From contig JACQEF010000191.1 of the NCBI GenBank assembly GCA_016200745.1, forward strand, positions 1 through 6,009: a stretch of 6,009 nucleotides of DNA. Direction: 5' to 3'. The stretch is from Chloroflexota bacterium (GTDB lineage: Bacteria > Chloroflexota > Limnocylindria > Limnocylindrales > CSP1-4). Positions 1 through 5,114 of this stretch are shown piece after piece; positions within the stretch are counted from its first letter, which is position 1, and each line of letters starts with the position of its first letter. The notes below the pieces were generated by a model. The model was not told the DNA's origin. It was given only the letters and a program-made list of their open reading frames with translations, and ran no database searches. The position numbers and the translations under genes were made by a program.

Positions 1-707
1 AGCAGCCCGGCCTCGATCCGGAGCATGTACAGGGCGGACAGGCCGAACGGCAGGACGCCGTGGCCGTCGAATGCGTCCCAGAGCCCGTCCCAGACGCGCA
101 GCGCGTCCGGCGCCTCGATCCACACCTCGTAGCCGAGGTCGCCGCTGTAGCCGGTCCGCGACACCGTCACCGGCCGGCCCGCGATCGTCCCGCTCGCCAG
201 CCCGAAGTAGGGGATCGCGGCGATGCCCGGGACGAGCCTCGCGAGGAGGTCGCGCGACCTCGGACCCTGGACGGCGAGCACGCCGTAGTCGTGGGTGACC
301 TCGTCGAACCGGACGTTGTCGCGTCCGACCAGGTCGGCGAAGTAGGCGAAGTTCGGCTCGGCGGCAGTCAGCAGGAACTCGTCCGGGGCGTGGCGCAGGA
401 TCACGCCGTCCTCGACCACGTACCCGCGGTCGTCGCACCAGGCCGTGTACTGGGCATGGCCGGGCGGACAGGCCCGGATGTCTCGGGCGAGCACGCCCGC
501 CAGGAAGCGCTCGGCGTCCGGCCCATGGATCCGGTACTTGTAGAGCGGCGACGAGTCGAACACCCCGGCGCTGTTCCGCACCGCGAAGTACTCGAACTTG
601 TCCGACATCTGGTAGCGGTCGGCGGCCAGGTGCCCCGACCAATGGCTCCACAGGCCGGTCTCGTTGAGCGCGCTGGTTCGCTCGTGGAAAGGAGACGTCA
701 GGATCAT
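1..707 (-). CDS. GcvT/aminomethyltransferase-family protein (folate-dependent), C-terminus outside window
   Basis: This 235-residue open frame runs off the left edge, so the C-terminal third or more is missing. It shows the GcvT-family pattern in order: an N-terminal TSPFHERTSAL block (residues 4-14), EYFAVRNSAGVFDSSPL (39-55, matching the family's AVR..AG.FDVSH segment), HGPDAERFL (61-69), AQYTAW (85-90), GYVVEDGVIL (95-104, where GcvT has its conserved VIDD acidic stretch), LAVQGP (144-149) and RTGYSGDLGYEVW (184-196, family form RTGYTGEDGYE). Family members bind tetrahydrofolate and transfer one-carbon groups from aminomethyl, N-methyl, O-methyl or S-methyl donors. The ATG at 705-707 is the only usual start after the in-frame TAG at 738-740, and GAGG lies 5 nt upstream of it. 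No gcvH, gcvP or dehydrogenase gene is adjacent, and FDSSPL replaces the usual FDVSHM. A non-glycine substrate, as in the DmdA or LigM branches, is therefore possible, but the substrate cannot be read from this fragment. Confidence 0.88.
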   Translation of the reverse strand, partial: MILTSPFHERTSALNETGLWSHWSGHLAADRYQMSDKFEYFAVRNSAGVFDSSPLYKYRIHGPDAERFLAGVLARDIRACPPGHAQYTAWCDDRGYVVEDGVILRHAPDEFLLTAAEPNFAYFADLVGRDNVRFDEVTHDYGVLAVQGPRSRDLLARLVPGIAAIPYFGLASGTIAGRPVTVSRTGYSGDLGYEVWIEAPDALRVWDGLWDAFDGHGVLPFGLSALYMLRIEAGL

Positions 708-779
708 GCCGCCCTCGTTCGGGTGCTCGGGTGGCGGCTAGGGTAGCGGGCCGATCGCACCCGCCCGGGAGGTTGTCTC

Positions 780-794
780 GCCGGCTGGGCCGGC
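780..794 (-). terminator. GC-rich hairpin downstream of the ABC permease, possible weak terminator
   Basis: GCCGGC, a 3-nt loop and GCCGGC form a perfect 6-bp stem starting about 16 nt after the permease stop codon. The overlapping sequence 787-796 is a 10-bp perfect palindrome. No T-tract follows on the minus strand (GAGACAACC comes next), so this is not a classical intrinsic terminator. It may cause partial termination or protect the 3' end of the upstream transcript. In DNA this GC-rich it could also be chance. The whole 708-810 spacer contains no other feature I can support, and I saw no convincing -35/-10 pair for the downstream gene. Confidence 0.3.
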
Positions 795-810
795 CCGCGC
801 GACGCCTCCG

Positions 811-1560
811 CTACTCCCAGCGGAACGTCCGGATCGTGAGCGCGACGGCACCGAGCCCCCAGGCGACGAGGATCGCGAGCGGTCCGCCGGCGTCGCCACC
901 CGAGCCGAGCGCGACGCGGAACGTGTCCGCGAGTGCCGCCGCCGGGAGGACGCCGGCGATCGCGGCCAACGGATCGGCGAGGTGGTCTAGCGGCAGGACG
1001 ATCCCGCCGAGCATCAGCGCCACCAGGAAGAGTCCGTTGGCGAGCGCGAGGGTCGCTTCGGCGCGAAGGGCTCCGGCCATCAGCAGCCCGAGCCCCGCGA
1101 ACGCGACCGTGCCAAGGAGCAGCGCGAGCACCAGCAGGGCCGGGACCGCGCCGGCAGGGAGCGACCAGCCGAGCGCGAGGACCGCGATCGCCACGAGCAG
1201 CACGACCTGTGCGATCTCCACCGCCAGGACGGCGAGCATCTTCGCCGCGATGAGGCCGGCGCGCGTCAGCGGCGAACCGCCGAGCCGCTTGAGCACGCCG
1301 TAGTGGCGCTCGTAGGCCGTCGCGATCCCGAGGTTGACCAGCCCGGTGGCGATGACCGCGAGCGCGAACGACCCGGGGAGCAGGAAGTCGACGGGGCGAG
1401 CGGCACCCGTCGGCAGGACCCCGGACGAGGCGAAGAAGACGAGGACGACCGCCGGGATGATGATCGTGACCAGCACGTTCTCGCCGCGTCGCGCGGTGAG
1501 CCGGAGCTCGGTCGCGGTCTGCGCCAACGTGGCGGCAATCGCCGGGGCCGGGCGGCTCAC
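811..1560 (-). CDS. ABC-2 type exporter permease subunit
   Basis: This is a 249-residue integral membrane protein with six hydrophobic segments at about residues 28-48, 58-82, 103-131, 139-165, 171-192 and 226-245, the usual topology and size of ABC-2 (DrrB/NosY-like) permeases. The loop YERHYGVLKRLGGSPLTR (83-100) matches the cytoplasmic segment that in this family couples to the ATPase (pattern ER..G.LK.L...P). The start is the GTG at 1558-1560, which overlaps the TGA of the ATPase gene as GTGA, with AGGGG about 9 nt upstream. The open frame extends further upstream through the ATPase gene, but that part is Arg/Gly-rich shadow sequence. The protein ends FRWE and a 103-nt spacer follows. It should form a full exporter with the ATPase encoded just upstream. 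The substrate is unknown; candidates include lipids, drugs, or a factor for copper-enzyme maturation, given the oxidase context. Confidence 0.88.
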   Translation of the reverse strand: MSRPAPAIAATLAQTATELRLTARRGENVLVTIIIPAVVLVFFASSGVLPTGAARPVDFLLPGSFALAVIATGLVNLGIATAYERHYGVLKRLGGSPLTRAGLIAAKMLAVLAVEIAQVVLLVAIAVLALGWSLPAGAVPALLVLALLLGTVAFAGLGLLMAGALRAEATLALANGLFLVALMLGGIVLPLDHLADPLAAIAGVLPAAALADTFRVALGSGGDAGGPLAILVAWGLGAVALTIRTFRWE

Positions 1561-2567
1561 GACGCAGCCCCTGCCGCCGGCCGCGACCCGCCGGCATCCT
1601 CTCCGGACTCCCGGGTCAGCTCGAGATAGGCGTCCTCGAGCGTCCCTCCGGTCGTCCGCAGCTCCCGCAGCAGGTGATTCCCGGTGGCGCACAAGGCCGC
1701 GACGGCGGCGACGAGTGCGGGATCGGGCGCGACGCCCTCGATCCGGTAGAAGCCGGCGTCGGGCTCGGCCTCGACCACGGCGCCAGGACGGGCACCGGCG
1801 AGCGTGGCTGCCAGCGCCGCCCGCTCGGCGGGTTCGAGGGCCGCCTCGAGGCGGAAGCGCAGTCGTGGTGTCGCCCCGGCCGCCAGCTCGCCGGGGGTCC
1901 CGGCCGCGACGATCCGGCCGCGATCGAGGATGCACACGCGGTCGGCCATCCGCTCCACGTCGGTCAGGTCATGGCTGGTGAGAAGGATGGCCACCCCCGA
2001 ATCGCGCAACCGGGCGACGATCGCGCGGGTCGCCGCCCGTCCCTCGGGATCCATCCCGGCCGTCGGCTCGTCGAGGATCACGACCTCGGGCCGTCCGACC
2101 AGCGCGAGCGCGAGGCCCAGCCGCTGCCGCTCGCCGCCGGACAGCCGCCGGTATCGGGTCCGGGCGACGGCGCGCAGCCCGACCAGATCGAGCAGCTCGT
2201 CGGCGTCACGCGGATCGGCGTGGAACCGGCCGTACTGCACCAGGGTCTCGCGGGGTTGCGCGCGCGGGTCGATCCCGCCGCCCTGGAGCATCAGCCCGAC
2301 CCTCGCCCGCAGCGCCCGGCCTCCGGTCGTGGGGTCCTGCCCGAGCACCCGGACCCGACCGCCATCGGCGCGGCGATACCCCTCGACGATCTCGACGGTC
2401 GTCGTCTTGCCTGCGCCGTTCGGTCCCAGCAGCGCGACCAGCTCGCCGGCCGCGATCGACAGCGACACGCCGACGAGCACCGTCCGGTCGCCGTACCGCT
2501 TGACGAGGCCGTCGATGGCGACAGCAGGACCGGCGGCGACGCCCGTGGGGGAGCCGCCGGAACTCAC
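1557..2567 (-). CDS. ABC-2 type exporter ATP-binding subunit
   Basis: This 336-residue ABC ATPase has all nucleotide-binding motifs: Walker A GPNGAGKT (48-55), Q-loop Gln95 in LMLQGGG, signature LSGGERQ (142-148), Walker B VVILDEP (162-168) and the switch His199 in TSHD. About 115 residues follow, ending in an EDAYLELT segment (pattern LED.FLELT) typical of DrrA/CcmA-like ATPases of ABC-2 exporters. The start is the GTG at 2565-2567, which overlaps the TGA of the thioredoxin-like gene as GTGA. The gene itself ends in a second GTGA overlap with the permease gene. Two such overlaps in succession imply translational coupling and roughly equal synthesis of the three proteins. The first 14 residues (Gly/Ser/Pro/Ala-rich) precede the core fold and could be a non-conserved extension. 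The substrate cannot be inferred from the ATPase. Confidence 0.94.
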   Translation of the reverse strand: MSSGGSPTGVAAGPAVAIDGLVKRYGDRTVLVGVSLSIAAGELVALLGPNGAGKTTTVEIVEGYRRADGGRVRVLGQDPTTGGRALRARVGLMLQGGGIDPRAQPRETLVQYGRFHADPRDADELLDLVGLRAVARTRYRRLSGGERQRLGLALALVGRPEVVILDEPTAGMDPEGRAATRAIVARLRDSGVAILLTSHDLTDVERMADRVCILDRGRIVAAGTPGELAAGATPRLRFRLEAALEPAERAALAATLAGARPGAVVEAEPDAGFYRIEGVAPDPALVAAVAALCATGNHLLRELRTTGGTLEDAYLELTRESGEDAGGSRPAAGAAS

Positions 2568-3085
2568 GGGGCGATCCGCTGGTACTGGCGCTCGAAGTCG
2601 GCGTCCGTGACCTGGCCGATCTGGATCGACCGGACGACCCCGCTGGCATCCACGAAGTAGCTCTGCGGCCGGGCGGCCACGCGATAGGCGGCCTTGAGCG
2701 CCTGGTCGGGATCGAGGACGGTCGGCCAGGTCGCCCCGTACTGCGCCACGAAGGCGCGTGCGGGATCCGGCGGGTCGTCAGTCAGGACGCCGACCACGGC
2801 GAACCCGTCCGCAGCGTGTTCGGCCAGCTTGGATTTGAGCAGCGGGAACTCCTCGCGACACGGCACGCACGACGGACCCCAGAAGTTGACCAGGACGGGG
2901 TGTCCGGCGAGGCTCGCGAGGTCGAACGTGCTGCCATCGAGCGTGGTGCCGCTGAGCGCCGGTGCCTGGCTCCCGACGGCCACGTGGCCGCCGTCCGCGC
3001 CGGGCCGCGCGCCGACGAGCAGCAGGATGGCGGCGGTCGTCACCACGGCGAGCGCGAGGGCGAGCACGATCGGGCGCCGGGACAT
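2564..3085 (-). CDS. TlpA/ResA-type membrane-anchored thiol-disulfide oxidoreductase
   Basis: This 173-residue protein has one N-terminal hydrophobic segment (about residues 6-25, preceded by SRRP), giving an uncleaved anchor or signal peptide with the catalytic domain outside the membrane. The thioredoxin-fold domain begins at VGSQAPALSGTTLDG (37-51). It carries the active site NFWGPSCVPC (67-76, Cys73 and Cys76) and the cis-proline loop around Pro140 in AARPQSYFVD. This is the pattern of AhpC/TSA-Redoxin members such as TlpA, ResA and CcmG, which reduce disulfides in extracytoplasmic proteins, including apocytochromes c and copper-site cysteines of oxidase subunit II. Its place straight after oxidase and cupredoxin genes makes copper-site maturation a reasonable role. 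The CXXC spacing argues against an Sco protein, which has CXXXC. The start is ATG, 12 nt after the preceding stop, without a clear Shine-Dalgarno sequence. No cytochrome c gene is visible nearby. Confidence 0.92.
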   Translation of the reverse strand: MSRRPIVLALALAVVTTAAILLLVGARPGADGGHVAVGSQAPALSGTTLDGSTFDLASLAGHPVLVNFWGPSCVPCREEFPLLKSKLAEHAADGFAVVGVLTDDPPDPARAFVAQYGATWPTVLDPDQALKAAYRVAARPQSYFVDASGVVRSIQIGQVTDADFERQYQRIAP

Positions 3086-3097
3086 CGTGCGCGCCGG

Positions 3098-4216
3098 CTA
3101 CTGGAGCGTGGCGGTCCCCGTCATGTTCGGGTGGACGACACACGAGAACGTGTAGTCGCCGGCCGGCAGGGCAGGAACCTGGTAGAGCTTCGTGTCGACC
3201 CCATTGAAGATGTCGCCCTTGAAGACGACGGCGCCGCTCGAATCCTTGATCTCGACATTGTGCGGCGTCCCGGGGTCCTGGTTCGAGAACGCGATCGTGA
3301 ACGCCTTGTTCGCCGGACCCGCCCACGACGTCTGGGTGAAGGCGACGCCCTTCGCCTCGACGGTCACGTCGGCCGTTCCGCCGCCCGAGCCCGCCGTCGC
3401 CGACCCTCCGGGTGCGGCCGGCTCGCCGGCGACGGCAGGCGCGCTTGCCGCAGGTGCGGCGGAGCCGCCCGCCGTCGAGCCCGCCGCCGACTTGTCGGCG
3501 AAGACTCCCGACTGCAGGACCACCGCGCCGATCACGATGATCGCGAGGAACGTCAGCTGTCCCGTCGGCACGCGCGGTGCGGGGATGTTCTCGAGATGGC
3601 CGGTCCGGTCGGCCTCGACGGTCTTCACGTACTCCTTGCGGGCATCGGGCAGCCAGCCGATCAGCCCGACGACGAGGGCGATCACGCCGGCCGCCAGCAG
3701 CCACTCGCCGAACACCAGTCCGAGGAACAGCAGCGCCGTGCCGAGGGCCCCGACGAGCGGACGGAACGAGGGCCCGGGCACGTGGACGCCCGGCGGCGGT
3801 CCGTCGTGGACGACGGCGGGGAGCACGGTCGCCGTCGGCGCGACGTCGCGATCGTACAGCCGCAGCCCCTCGCCCAGCCAGTAGAGCAGGGTCAGCACCA
3901 GGGCCATCGCACCGAGGACCAGGGCGAGCCCGCCGAAGACGATCCCGATGAACAGCAGGAAGGCGCCGACGGCCGCGAAGATCGGGGCGAAGGACGGGCC
4001 GGGCATGTGGATCCCGGCCGGCGTCGCGGGCGTGATCCGCTGCTTGCCGCGGCGGGCCTGCGGGGCGGTCGCGACCTGGAGGACGGTCCGGGTCATCAGC
4101 AGCGCCACCAGGACGGTCGTGCCGACCGGGAGGGCGAGCGCGATCAGCTTGCCCCAGTCCGGGATGACGAACTGGGTGGTCAGGTCGAGGAAGCCGTTCC
4201 AGAGCTGTTCGAGCAT
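3098..4216 (-). CDS. Multi-pass membrane protein with duplicated subunit IV-like module and C-terminal cupredoxin domain
   Basis: This 372-residue protein has a composite architecture. A first membrane helix lies at about 23-43 and is followed by a basic loop (QARRGKQR). Two copies of a module then follow, each opening with P.G[IV]H[MV]PGPSF.P (66-78 and 141-153) and continuing as two helices (about 79-93 and 96-115; 153-170 and 172-189). A sixth helix spans about 219-238, then an Ala/Gly/Ser/Pro linker (240-282) and a cupredoxin domain (283-372). All type 1 copper ligands are visible: His319 in GTPHNVEI, and Cys359, His362 and Met365 in SCVVHPNM. Positive-inside charges put both ends outside, so the cupredoxin faces the extracytoplasmic side where subunit II would be. 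Cupredoxins carry single electrons, so it may donate to the oxidase or act as an added subunit. The start is ATG at 4214-4216. I do not know a named family with this exact architecture. Confidence 0.9.
   Translation of the reverse strand: MLEQLWNGFLDLTTQFVIPDWGKLIALALPVGTTVLVALLMTRTVLQVATAPQARRGKQRITPATPAGIHMPGPSFAPIFAAVGAFLLFIGIVFGGLALVLGAMALVLTLLYWLGEGLRLYDRDVAPTATVLPAVVHDGPPPGVHVPGPSFRPLVGALGTALLFLGLVFGEWLLAAGVIALVVGLIGWLPDARKEYVKTVEADRTGHLENIPAPRVPTGQLTFLAIIVIGAVVLQSGVFADKSAAGSTAGGSAAPAASAPAVAGEPAAPGGSATAGSGGGTADVTVEAKGVAFTQTSWAGPANKAFTIAFSNQDPGTPHNVEIKDSSGAVVFKGDIFNGVDTKLYQVPALPAGDYTFSCVVHPNMTGTATLQ
3101..3370 (-). other. Cupredoxin domain (type 1 copper) of the membrane fusion protein
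   Basis: These bases encode residues 283-372, a beta-rich domain ending four residues after the TGTATLQ block begins, as in small plastocyanin-like domains. The ligand set is His319, Cys359, His362 and Met365. The Cys-x2-His-x2-Met spacing equals that of amicyanin and is shorter than the plastocyanin loop (Cys-x2-His-x4-Met). A complete ligand set predicts a redox-active blue copper site. The spacing is read from the sequence; the redox role is inferred from the family. Confidence 0.85.
3371..3499 (-). other. Low-complexity Ala/Gly/Ser/Pro linker between the last helix and the cupredoxin domain
   Basis: Residues 240-282 are almost entirely Ala, Gly, Ser, Pro and Thr with a few Val and Glu. 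This is typical of a flexible extracytoplasmic tether. About 43 residues would give the cupredoxin domain substantial reach from the membrane, as expected if it shuttles between partners. The linker contains no Cys, so it offers no lipobox. Confidence 0.75.
3629..3796 (-). repeat. Second copy of the internal HVPGPSF two-helix module
   Basis: These bases encode residues 141-196 of the cupredoxin fusion protein. The copy opens PPGVHVPGPSFRP and runs through ALLFLGLVFGEW, parallel to PAGIHMPGPSFAP and AFLLFIGIVFGG in the first copy, offset by 75 residues. The two copies differ at many positions, so the duplication is old. A role for the His-Met/Val-Pro-Gly-Pro-Ser-Phe turn on the cytoplasmic face is not known to me. 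Confidence 0.8.
3854..4021 (-). repeat. First copy of the internal HMPGPSF two-helix module
   Basis: These bases encode residues 66-121. The module is a short cytoplasmic turn (PAGIHMPGPSFAP) followed by two closely spaced hydrophobic helices, ending WLGEGLRLYDRD. It pairs with the copy at 3629-3796. The pattern of a PGPSF/PSxWP turn before a helix resembles the C-terminal half of the subunit IV (CtaF) proteins of actinobacterial oxidases; that comparison is from memory and was not computed. Confidence 0.8.
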
Positions 4217-4224
4217 GGTTCCGG

Positions 4225-4257
4225 CCGGATCAGGTCGCGCGACCGCGGTCGATCCGG
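4225..4257 (-). other. Intercistronic inverted-repeat cluster between the subunit IV-like gene and the cupredoxin fusion gene
   Basis: The 42-nt spacer 4217-4258 is dominated by dyads. The 7-bp arms CCGGATC (4225-4231) and GATCCGG (4251-4257) enclose GGTCGCGCGACC (4233-4244, perfect 12-bp palindrome) and GACCGCGGTC (4241-4250, perfect 10-bp palindrome). These can form alternative hairpins in the mRNA or serve as a protein-binding dyad. No T-run follows, so a terminator is unlikely. It could set relative expression of the oxidase and cupredoxin genes. It is the only sizeable gap inside the 6009-811 gene run. Confidence 0.45.
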
Positions 4258-4258
4258 G

Positions 4259-4453
4259 TCACTCCTTGCTTGACCCGGCGACGAGCACGTAGGCCATCAA
4301 CGCCATCGCGGCACCGAGGAACATCAGGAGTGTCGTGCCCGCGTAGTCCACATGCCAGCCGCCGTAGGCCGGGGCCGCCCAGAAGATCACGCCGATGACC
4401 ACGAACAGGATCCCGACGAGCGCCGCGTTGCGCGGATGGCGGATGGGATGCAC
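4259..4453 (-). CDS. Small two-helix membrane protein, likely cytochrome c oxidase subunit IV-like
   Basis: This 64-residue protein has two hydrophobic helices, about residues 11-28 (ALVGILFVVIGVIFWAAP) and 39-60. They are separated by a short aromatic loop (AYGGWHVDYAGTT), and the protein ends SSKE. The N-terminus HPIRHPRN is basic and probably cytoplasmic. The start is the GTG at 4451-4453, 12 nt after the ctaE stop, with GGAG about 9 nt upstream. The position directly after ctaE is where subunit IV (ctaF/coxD) genes usually lie. The stretch VDYAGTTLLMFLGAAMALM recalls the EW.GTTAL..SGGL segment in the N-terminal half of actinobacterial subunit IV, though this protein is only about half that length. 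The assignment rests on context and this resemblance; small oxidase subunits diverge quickly, so it could be another accessory peptide. Confidence 0.8.
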   Translation of the reverse strand: MHPIRHPRNAALVGILFVVIGVIFWAAPAYGGWHVDYAGTTLLMFLGAAMALMAYVLVAGSSKE

Positions 4454-4465
4454 GACGGTCGACTC

Positions 4466-5104
4466 CTACCTTCCGGGCAGCAGATAGAGCAGCGAGAACA
4501 GCAGGATCCACACGACGTCGACGAAGTGCCAGTACAGGGACGCCGCTTCGACGGCATCGTGGTGCCGACTCGAGAACTGCCCGGCCATGCCTCGATACAG
4601 CACGACCGACAGCATGATCACTCCACCGAACACGTGCGCGCCGTGGAAACCGGTGAGCGTGTAGTACGTCGTCCCGAACGTCCCCGACGAGAGCGTCAGG
4701 CCTTCCCCGCCGAGGGCCGTGTAGTCCGTGGCCTGCATGAGCAGAAACACGATTCCCAGGACCACGGTCACCGTCATGCTGCGGAGGAACGCCGTCCGGT
4801 CGTCGCGGCGGATCCCCCAGACGGCGAACTGGCAGGTGAACGAGCTCAGGATCAGCAGGATCGTGGCCGGTCCCACCAGCGGCAGGATCTTGAGCGTGTC
4901 GTGGAACTCCTGGGGCGGCCATGCCGGGGCATTCGCCCGGACGCTGAAGTAGGCGGCGAACAGGCCGCCGAAGAACATCACCTCGGAGGTGATGAACAGC
5001 AGCATCCCGAGCACCGGATTGCTGATCCCCCCGCGGCGATCGTGGGCGAGCCCGGCGATCGGGTTGTGCTCCGTGGTCGTGAGGGCGTGGCTGTCGGCGG
5101 TCAT
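4466..5104 (-). CDS. ctaE: Cytochrome c oxidase subunit III (short, five-helix form)
   Basis: This 212-residue protein matches the short bacterial subunit III, which lacks the first two helices of the mitochondrial form. Diagnostic segments are LLFITSEVMFFGGLFAAYF (35-53, with conserved Glu41), GFHGAHVFGGV (152-162) and EAASLYWHFVDVVWILLFSL (186-205). Five hydrophobic helices are visible at about 31-53, 75-97, 109-126, 149-170 and 189-208. Subunit III binds subunit I in the membrane, stabilises the enzyme during turnover and helps proton entry to the D pathway; it carries no metal. The ATG at 5102-5104 lies 10 nt after the ctaD stop with no clear Shine-Dalgarno sequence, so its translation probably depends on ctaD. 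The protein is complete and shows no broken motif. Confidence 0.96.
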   Translation of the reverse strand: MTADSHALTTTEHNPIAGLAHDRRGGISNPVLGMLLFITSEVMFFGGLFAAYFSVRANAPAWPPQEFHDTLKILPLVGPATILLILSSFTCQFAVWGIRRDDRTAFLRSMTVTVVLGIVFLLMQATDYTALGGEGLTLSSGTFGTTYYTLTGFHGAHVFGGVIMLSVVLYRGMAGQFSSRHHDAVEAASLYWHFVDVVWILLFSLLYLLPGR

Positions 5105-5114
5105 CGTCGGCGGC

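Noticed and set aside
60..746. A 228-codon plus-strand open frame opposite the GcvT-like gene
   Set aside because: It is an antisense shadow with Arg/Val/Pro-rich sequence. The opposite strand reads as a GcvT-family protein throughout.
704..1597. A 297-codon minus-strand open frame overlapping the permease in another frame
   Set aside because: Its product is Arg/Pro-rich without membrane segments, whereas the frame ending at 811 gives a clean six-helix permease.
1561..1935. N-terminal extension of the permease frame up to 1935
   Set aside because: The added residues are Arg/Gly-rich and lie within the ATPase coding region. The GTG at 1560 with its GTGA overlap gives the expected family length.
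1674..2660. A 328-codon plus-strand open frame opposite the ABC ATPase gene
   Set aside because: No domain is recognisable and the composition is skewed. The minus strand here encodes an ATPase with every nucleotide-binding motif intact.
2564..3085. The thioredoxin-like protein considered as an Sco1/SenC copper chaperone
   Set aside because: The active site is CXXC (Cys73, Cys76) within WGPSCVPC, not the CXXXC of Sco proteins.
3485..3500. A 16-bp near-palindrome CGCCGAC-TT-GTCGGCG
   Set aside because: It lies inside the coding sequence for the linker start (FADKSAA) and the 2-nt spacer is too short for a normal hairpin loop. Chance is sufficient in this composition.
2816..4273. A 485-codon plus-strand open frame, opposite the cupredoxin fusion and TlpA-like genes
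   Set aside because: Its translation is Arg/Gly/Asp/Glu/His-rich low-complexity sequence without a recognisable domain. It lies exactly antisense to genes with clear motifs, as expected where high GC suppresses stop codons.
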